Positions 6,872 to 11,519 of a DNA stretch of 11,519 nt are shown in pieces (the first letter of the stretch is position 1; every line of letters begins with the position of its first letter). This stretch comes from Gp7-AA10 sp035636095 (GTDB taxonomy: Bacteria > Acidobacteriota > Thermoanaerobaculia > Gp7-AA8). Both the position numbers and the translations under genes were made by a program. The notes below the pieces were generated by a model. It was given only the letters and a program-made list of their open reading frames with translations, had not been told where the DNA came from and made no database searches. Location: assembly GCA_035636095.1 (NCBI GenBank), contig DASPZU010000030.1, positions 1 through 11,519 on the forward strand. Reading direction: 5' to 3'.

Positions 6872-8328
6872 CGGACGGGAATCCCTTCTCGCGAAAGAAA
6901 ATCTTTCAATTCGGCGATCGACAACCGGCGTTCGTGAAAGAGCGACGCCGCCAGCACGGCGCGTGCGCCGCCGGCTTCGATGGCATCGCGAAAGTCTTCC
7001 ATCCGCCCTGCGCCACCCGAAGCGATGACGCCGATTTTCACGCTGCTCGAAACCGCGCGCAGCAGCTCGAGATCGAAACCGGCGTTGGTGCCGTCGCGAT
7101 CCACCGAGGTCAGCAGAATTTCGCCGGCGCCGAGCGCTTCGGCGCGCTTGCACCAGCCGACGGCATCGATACCGGTCGATTCTTTGCCACTGCGAACGAT
7201 GGCTTCTCTTCCTTTGACATCGCACGAAAGCACGACCGCCTGCACGCCGAATTCGCGGGCGCAGTCGGCAATGAGCTGCGGATTTGCGACGGCAGCGGTG
7301 TTGATAGCGACGCGATCGGCGCCGGCGCGCAGCAGCGCCCGAAAATCGTCAACGTTCCGGACGCCGCCGCCGACGGTCAGCGGAATGAAGATCGACTCAG
7401 CCACCAGCCGCACCGTCTCCAACGCGGTGCGTCGTCCTTCGTCGGTCGCAGAGACGTCGAGGATTACAAGCTCATCGGCGCCCTCATTTTCGTATCGAAT
7501 CGCGCACTCGACCGGGTCGCCCGCGTCGCGGAGGTTCTCGAATTGCGTCCCTTTCACGACGCGCCCGTCGCGGAGGTCGAGGCATGGGATGACGCGCTCC
7601 GGGATGGCATTGGGCGTCGCGGCGCGGGCCCTGGCCTCCGAAATCGAAAGCCGCTTGTCGAGCAAAGCCTTTCCGATCACGCAACCGGTGATGTTGCCCA
7701 GGCGGCTGAGCGAGACGATGTCGCCGCCGGATGCCACCCCGCCCGACGCGATGATGCGCAACGGCGTGATGGCGCGGAGCTGTCGATACAGCGCGAAGGA
7801 CGGGCCGCGCAACGCGCCGTCGCGGCTGATGTCGGTCACCAGAATCTCACTGAGGCCCAGCTTTTCGATGCGTCGCAGAATGCTGGTGATCGGCGCGGAT
7901 GCGGTGCGCGTCCATCCGCGCACGCGGACGACTCCATCGCGAACGTCGACCGCCGGAATGATCCGATTCGCGCCGAAGGCATCGACCAGCTTGCGCAGAA
8001 GATTGGGCGATTCCGCGGTTGCTGTGCCGACCACCAATCGCTCCGCGCCGCAGTCGAGCCACGCCCGCGCATCGCGTAGCGATCGGATTCCTCCGCCGAC
8101 CTGCAATCGCAATTCGCGTTTGGCCAGTCGCCGCACCACCGCGGTCTCAACCGGACGGCCGCTGCGCGACGCTTCGAGGTCGACCACATGCAGACGCGAT
8201 CCGCGCTCGAGCTCGAGGGCGTCCAGCACATCCTCAGGCGGACCATACCTGGTCAGCAGTGTGAACTGGCCGCCGCTCAGGCGGACCGCATTTCCCTGCA
8301 TCACGTCGATCGACGGGATCACGTCCAT
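6868..8328 (-). CDS. hisAF: HisA-HisF fusion: ProFAR isomerase joined to imidazole glycerol phosphate synthase cyclase
   Basis: One 486-residue frame contains two complete (beta-alpha)8 barrels. Residues 1 to about 236 are HisA: catalytic D8 in I-P-S-I-D-V-M-Q-G, second Asp D128 in I-P-A-V-D-V-R-D-G, and T-D-I-S-R-D-G-A-L. Residues about 243-486 are HisF: P-E-R245-V-I-P-C-L-D251-L-R-D-G, second Asp D370 in L-S-C-D-V-K-G, and L-L-T-S-V-D-R-D-G-T. The two join through only a few residues (A-A-T-P-N-A-I). No in-frame ATG, GTG or TTG lies near the junction, and the only ATG there is out of frame. HisA makes PRFAR, the substrate of HisF, so the fusion joins consecutive enzymes. HisF still needs HisH, encoded just upstream and overlapping by 10 bases. 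A GAGGA ribosome binding site lies about 11 bases before ATG 8328. Confidence 0.95.
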   Translation of the reverse strand: MDVIPSIDVMQGNAVRLSGGQFTLLTRYGPPEDVLDALELERGSRLHVVDLEASRSGRPVETAVVRRLAKRELRLQVGGGIRSLRDARAWLDCGAERLVVGTATAESPNLLRKLVDAFGANRIIPAVDVRDGVVRVRGWTRTASAPITSILRRIEKLGLSEILVTDISRDGALRGPSFALYRQLRAITPLRIIASGGVASGGDIVSLSRLGNITGCVIGKALLDKRLSISEARARAATPNAIPERVIPCLDLRDGRVVKGTQFENLRDAGDPVECAIRYENEGADELVILDVSATDEGRRTALETVRLVAESIFIPLTVGGGVRNVDDFRALLRAGADRVAINTAAVANPQLIADCAREFGVQAVVLSCDVKGREAIVRSGKESTGIDAVGWCKRAEALGAGEILLTSVDRDGTNAGFDLELLRAVSSSVKIGVIASGGAGRMEDFRDAIEAGGARAVLAASLFHERRLSIAELKDFLSREGIPVR

Positions 8329-8924
8329 TGCACGAAGTTCCTCAGCAGGCGCAATCCGGCCGTCGACGATTTCTCCGGATGAAATTGCACGCCGAAAATT
8401 TTTTCGCTCCGTACCGCGGCCGTGAACGGTCCGCTGTAATCGGCGCGCGCAATCTCGCTTTCGACATTCGAGGCGGCGTAGGAGTTGACGAAGTAAAACG
8501 GCGTACCGTCAGCAATCCCCTCAAACAGTTGAGCGCCGCCGCCCTCGGCGGCGAAAACGCGATTCCATCCGATCTGCGGTACGGGCAGCGGCCCGTCGAA
8601 GCGCCGCACATCTCCGCGAATCAGAGCCAGGCCAGGCGTCGTTCCCATCTCGTGCGAGACCTCGAACAACAGTTGGTGTCCGACGCACACGCCCAGGAGC
8701 GAGGCGCCGCGCGACGTGGCCAGGCGAATGGCGGAGTCGATGCGCTCGGCGCGCAACCACGTCATGGCGGCCGCGAAGCTGCCCACGCCCGGCAGCACGA
8801 TTTTGTCCGCCTCCGCGATGGCGTCGGCATCGCGCGTCACGCGAAGATCGGCGCCCGCTTGCCGGAGTGCGCGCGCGATGCTGGCGACGTTTGCCACCGG
8901 TGAATCGATCAGCGTCACTGGCAT
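8319..8924 (-). CDS. hisH: Imidazole glycerol phosphate synthase, glutamine amidotransferase subunit
   Basis: A 201-residue class I glutaminase that supplies ammonia to HisF. The triad is visible: C80 in L-L-G-V-C-V-G-H-Q, H182 and E184 in G-V-Q-F-H-P-E-K-S. The oxyanion strand motif L-P-G-V-G-S-F (44-50) and the interface motif P-Q-I-G-W-N (116-121) are present. Two small departures: the nucleophile elbow has H at a position that is usually Met, and the usual Y-F-V-H-S-Y reads Y-F-V-N-S-Y. Its partner here is the fused HisAF protein rather than a free HisF. The ATG shares one base with the hisB stop (TGATG), and AAGGG lies nine bases upstream. Palindrome E4 encodes an A-A-E-G-G-G-A loop at about 125-131. 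Confidence 0.95.
   Translation of the reverse strand: MPVTLIDSPVANVASIARALRQAGADLRVTRDADAIAEADKIVLPGVGSFAAAMTWLRAERIDSAIRLATSRGASLLGVCVGHQLLFEVSHEMGTTPGLALIRGDVRRFDGPLPVPQIGWNRVFAAEGGGAQLFEGIADGTPFYFVNSYAASNVESEIARADYSGPFTAAVRSEKIFGVQFHPEKSSTAGLRLLRNFVQWT
8528..8552. repeat. Palindromic element E4 inside hisH
   Basis: Aligned to E3 this 25-base stretch differs at two positions (GTTG for GTGG, and C for A in the loop). The GCCGCCG/CGGCGGC stem is intact. It is read in the same frame as E3 and E5, giving A-A-E-G-G-G-A in a variable loop after the G-W-N-R motif. Confidence 0.6.
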
Positions 8925-9517
8925 CAGATCACGCCCTTGGTACTCGGCACGCCGCCGCCGACGATCTGCTTGGCCTCGCGCAACGCCACCGCGAAGGCCT
9001 TAAAAATCGCTTCGGCGGCATGATGCCCGTTGCGGCCGCGAATCAGATCGACGTGGATGTTGCAGGGACATTTGTTGGCGAACGACTTGAAAAATTCTTC
9101 CACCAGCACAAACGGAAAATCTTTGTGGATCAGCAGCATCTCCCGATCGAGCGGCACATCGAAAACGAGATACGGGCGGCCTGAGAAGTCAACCACCACG
9201 CGCGCGAGCGATTCATCGAGCGGCACGTAGGCATGACCAAAGCGGCGAATGCCCGCTTTGTCGCCCAGCGCTTTGCCGAAGGCTTCGCCCAGGACCAGGC
9301 CGACGTCCTCGACGGTGTGGTGATAGTCGATGAAGGTGTCGCCGGTTGCCATGACGTCGATGTCGACGCGTCCGTGCCGCGCGATGACCTCGACCATGTG
9401 CGACAGAAATCCGACCGGCGTCTCGATGCGCGACTTCGTGCCATCGCCGTCGAGATCGACACTCGCGCGCACGCTGGTCTCCTTCGTCTTCCGCTCGAGG
9501 ACTGCAGTTCGGGTCAT
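8924..9517 (-). CDS. hisB: Imidazoleglycerol-phosphate dehydratase
   Basis: A 197-residue IGP dehydratase that converts imidazole glycerol phosphate to imidazole acetol phosphate with Mn-bound histidines. Both metal motifs are present: H66-H67-T-V-E70-D and H165-H166-A-A-E169. The substrate-binding C-terminus reads P-S-T-K-G-V-I. It lacks the N-terminal histidinol-phosphatase domain of the enterobacterial HisB, so that phosphatase must be encoded elsewhere. The start at 9517 is fixed by a strong AGGAGG (9522-9527) four bases upstream and by an ATGA overlap with hisC; the frame is open further upstream but that extension lies within hisC and is not family-like. Confidence 0.96.
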   Translation of the reverse strand: MTRTAVLERKTKETSVRASVDLDGDGTKSRIETPVGFLSHMVEVIARHGRVDIDVMATGDTFIDYHHTVEDVGLVLGEAFGKALGDKAGIRRFGHAYVPLDESLARVVVDFSGRPYLVFDVPLDREMLLIHKDFPFVLVEEFFKSFANKCPCNIHVDLIRGRNGHHAAEAIFKAFAVALREAKQIVGGGVPSTKGVI

Positions 9518-10527
9518 ACGACCTCCTTCAGCGCGGCCAGGAATGCGTCGTTCTGTTCGGGCGTGCCGATCGAAACGCGAAGGAATTTCGAGAAATCGCG
9601 GATGAGAATCCCCTTCGCCCACAAAACGTCGAACAGCGGTTTCTCCGTTCGGAAGGCGATGAAGTTTGCCCGCGACGGAAAGACCGTGATTTGCGGAATC
9701 TGCTGCATCGCCGCGAAGACGCGATCGCGCTCGGCCACGATGCGCGCAACGTTGCGATCGCGAATTGCCGGGTGCTCCAGGGCCGCCTCAGCGATCGCGG
9801 AGCTAATCACGTTGAGCGAGTAGGGGAGTTTCACCTTGCGGATCTCGCGGCAGTTCTCGGCAGTCGATGCGCACCAGCCGATGCGCAGCGCCGCCAGTCC
9901 CCATGCTTTGGAGAACGTTCTGAACCTGACCAGCCGTTCATGTGGAGCGCCGCCGACCCCGGCGGCGTCGAAATCGCCGTAGGCCTGGTCCAAGAGCACC
10001 ATCGCGCCGCTTTCGAGGAGCGCGTCGAGTCCTCCCTCCGGCAGCACGCCGCCGGTGGGATTGTTAGGCGAGCAGACGATCGCCACGGAGTTCTCATGCT
10101 CCGCGATTGCCGCGAGCATCTCCTCCAGCGGCAGCAGGCCAGAGTGGGGATCGAACTCGATCGGGATCGGGAGCCCTCCCGCGATGGTCACGAGTTTTTC
10201 GTAAAGGGCGAAGGTCGGGCGAGGAAACACAACCGGCGTTCCCGGTCCGACGAACGCGCCGATGGCGGCCGCCAGAAGCTCGTTCGAGCCATTGCCGACC
10301 AGAATGTTTTCCGGCGCGAGCGCGAACGCTTTGGCAATTGCAGTTCGGAGCGCGGTCGACTCGAAATCGGGATAGCGATTCCAGTCGCGCTCCGCCATCT
10401 TCTCCAGCACGCGACTCTTCAGCTGGCGCGGAAAATCGAACGGCGATTCGTTTTGATTGAGCTTGATTTGCGCTTCGCGCAGCTCGAGGGTGTAGGCCGT
10501 CATGGCGGCCACGATGCTGCGGCTCAT
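9514..10527 (-). CDS. hisC: Histidinol-phosphate aminotransferase
   Basis: A 337-residue class I/II PLP aminotransferase that turns imidazole acetol phosphate into histidinol phosphate. Seen are K-L-N-Q-N-E near the N-terminus, the C-S-P-N-N156-P-T-G loop, D180 and Y183 in the cofactor pocket, the PLP lysine K207 in R-T-F-S-K-A-W-G-L, R215, and the phosphate/carboxylate Arg in L-R317-V-S-I-G-T. It is slightly shorter than typical (about 350-360). The start at 10527 has AGGAG six bases upstream and overlaps the hisD stop as ATGA; an internal ATG at 10503 is less likely. Element E5 is inserted between Y183 and K207 (A-A-G-V-G-G-A-P-H), in a surface loop. Confidence 0.96.
   Translation of the reverse strand: MSRSIVAAMTAYTLELREAQIKLNQNESPFDFPRQLKSRVLEKMAERDWNRYPDFESTALRTAIAKAFALAPENILVGNGSNELLAAAIGAFVGPGTPVVFPRPTFALYEKLVTIAGGLPIPIEFDPHSGLLPLEEMLAAIAEHENSVAIVCSPNNPTGGVLPEGGLDALLESGAMVLLDQAYGDFDAAGVGGAPHERLVRFRTFSKAWGLAALRIGWCASTAENCREIRKVKLPYSLNVISSAIAEAALEHPAIRDRNVARIVAERDRVFAAMQQIPQITVFPSRANFIAFRTEKPLFDVLWAKGILIRDFSKFLRVSIGTPEQNDAFLAALKEVV
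9522..9527 (-). promoter_or_regulatory. Strong ribosome binding site of hisB
   Basis: AGGAGG inside the 3' end of hisC, four bases from ATG 9517; it decides the hisB start. Confidence 0.75.
9942..9967. repeat. Palindromic element E5 inside hisC
   Basis: 26 bases identical to 937-962 in the YfhO gene. The core stem GCCGCCG/CGGCGGC has loop ACCC. It encodes A-A-G-V-G-G-A-P on the - strand, in the same frame as E3. Confidence 0.7.
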
Positions 10528-11519
10528 ACCAGGCTCCTGGCCGCCAGCGACTGCGCGTGCAGCGGCAGGCCTTCGAATTCGGCGAGTCGCTGCGCGCGTG
10601 GTGCCATCGTGTGCAGCGCCTCATCGCTGATCGTGATCACGTTGGCGCGTTTGACGAAGTCATACACGCCGAGGGGCGAGAAAAATCGCGCGCTCCCTCC
10701 GGTGGGCAGGACGTGATTCGGCCCGGCAACGTAGTCGCCGGCGGCGACCGGCGACGACGATCCACAGAAGATCGCGCCGCAGTTCTCGATGCGCGCCGCC
10801 ACGCTGTGCGGGTCGCGCATCTGAATCGAAACGTGCTCCGGTGCGATGCGGTTCGCGATCGCGATCGCTTCGTCGATCGAGCCGGCCAGCAAGCTCAGTG
10901 TGGCGCCGACACTCTTGTCGGCGCGTCCCACCCAGATCGCGATGACCGCCGAGTCAGGGCCGTGCTCCCCCTGCGCCGCCAGATCGGCGGCCACGAATTC
11001 CGCGTTGGCAGTTTCGTCGGCGATGATCACCAGCTCCGTCGGTCCGGCGGTCATGTCCATGCCGACCGTGCCGACCAGGCGCGCCTTGGCGGCGGTGACG
11101 TAGGCATTGCCTGGCCCCACGATCTTGTCCACGCGCGCGAGCGACTCCGTGCCCAGCGCTGCCGCCGCGATGCCGGCCGCGCCGCCGCAGCGATAGATCT
11201 CGCGGATGCCGAGCCGGTTGCAGGCGAAGTGGAACTCGTCGCGATCGGCAGCCGCCGGCGTCGTGATCGCCACGATCTCGCGCACCCCCGCGATGCGCGC
11301 GGGGACGGCAGTCATGATCAGCGTGGAGAGGTAGACCGCCCTTCCGCCCGGCACGTAGACGCCGACGCGGCGCAGCGGCCGCACGCGATGGTTGACCTCC
11401 GTGCCGTTGTCGCTCCATGTGTATCCCAGGGGGAGCTGCTGGCGATGAAATGCCTCGATGCGCGCGATCGCGAATTCGATCGCTTCCTCCATCTGCGCAT
11501 CGACGGTGACGCTGCGCGG
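10524..11519 (-). CDS. hisD: Histidinol dehydrogenase, N-terminus cut by the window edge
   Basis: 331 residues are visible and the frame is open at base 11519, so about the first 100 residues of this roughly 430-residue enzyme are missing. It performs the last two NAD-dependent oxidations from histidinol to histidine. Visible landmarks: G-V-Y-V-P-G-G-R-A, V-G-P-G-N-A-Y-V, the zinc-site motif A-A-Q-G-E-H-G-P-D, the catalytic I-A-P-E-H-V, A-G-D-Y-V-A-G-P-N-H-V-L-P-T-G-G, and E-G-L-P-L-H near the C-terminus. It ends in TGA that overlaps the hisC start. It is the first visible gene of the operon; hisG may lie upstream, outside the window. Palindrome E6 lies in a loop after V-I-A-I-W. Confidence 0.96.
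   Translation of the reverse strand, partial: PRSVTVDAQMEEAIEFAIARIEAFHRQQLPLGYTWSDNGTEVNHRVRPLRRVGVYVPGGRAVYLSTLIMTAVPARIAGVREIVAITTPAAADRDEFHFACNRLGIREIYRCGGAAGIAAAALGTESLARVDKIVGPGNAYVTAAKARLVGTVGMDMTAGPTELVIIADETANAEFVAADLAAQGEHGPDSAVIAIWVGRADKSVGATLSLLAGSIDEAIAIANRIAPEHVSIQMRDPHSVAARIENCGAIFCGSSSPVAAGDYVAGPNHVLPTGGSARFFSPLGVYDFVKRANVITISDEALHTMAPRAQRLAEFEGLPLHAQSLAARSLV
10900..10931. repeat. Palindromic element E6 inside hisD
   Basis: GTGG (10900) and CCAC (10928-10931) bound a perfect 9-base stem, 10903-10911 with 10916-10924 (GCGCCGACA/TGTCGGCGC), loop CTCT. It encodes V-G-R-A-D-K-S-V-G-A-T in a variable surface segment of HisD. The stem sequence differs from E2-E5, so membership in the family is inferred from form. 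Confidence 0.5.

Noticed and set aside
6872..7225. N-terminal extension of the hisIE frame upstream of 6871
   Set aside because: The extension is Arg-rich, lies inside the HisF coding region and matches no HisI feature; the ATGA overlap marks the start.
7590..7612. Separate start codon for HisF within the fusion
   Set aside because: The only ATG at the junction is in another frame, and no GTG or TTG in frame lies near the first HisF strand.
6980..8425. Long + strand open frames opposite hisAF (up to about 480 codons)
   Set aside because: They are Arg/Ser-rich, low-complexity antisense shadows of a well-conserved gene in GC-rich DNA.

Overview
The window reads as GC-rich chromosomal DNA from a free-living bacterium. 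Gene style (a YfhO-type membrane protein, exported thioredoxin-TPR proteins, an exported amidohydrolase, short palindromic repeats scattered through genes) would suit Acidobacteriota or a similar soil phylum. That placement is a weak inference; no marker gene is present. Genes are packed tightly and no gene-free stretch exceeds about 70 bases.

Layout. On the + strand, 1-1893 is the C-terminal part of a large YfhO-family membrane protein. Everything else is on the - strand and is read from right to left: hisD (cut by the window edge), hisC, hisB, hisH, a fused hisA-hisF, hisIE, then a 68-base gap, cdd (cytidine deaminase), an exported amidohydrolase/deaminase, a 64-base gap containing a hairpin repeat, and two tandem paralogous thioredoxin-TPR genes. 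The last of these runs 69 bases into the 3' end of the convergent YfhO gene.

The his genes cover most of histidine biosynthesis after HisG: HisI/HisE (steps 2-3), HisA, HisF+HisH, HisB, HisC and HisD. Neighbouring his genes overlap by 1 to 10 bases (mostly ATGA), so they almost certainly form one translationally coupled operon. HisA and HisF, consecutive enzymes of the pathway, are joined in one 486-residue polypeptide with almost no linker.

The most notable system is the thioredoxin pair. Each gene carries one in-frame TGA exactly where the first Cys of the W-C-x-x-C active site belongs (W-TGA-H-[TS]-C). TGA is an ordinary stop for eight other genes here, so this looks like selenocysteine recoding. 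Immediately 3' of each TGA lies a hairpin with the same architecture in both paralogs, including two compensatory base-pair changes, as expected of a bacterial SECIS element. Conventional gene calling would split each gene at the TGA and lose the signal peptide and the catalytic residue.

A second theme is a set of six short palindromes, most starting GTGG and four of them near-identical, embedded in frame in five different genes. They behave like a dispersed palindromic repeat tolerated inside protein loops.
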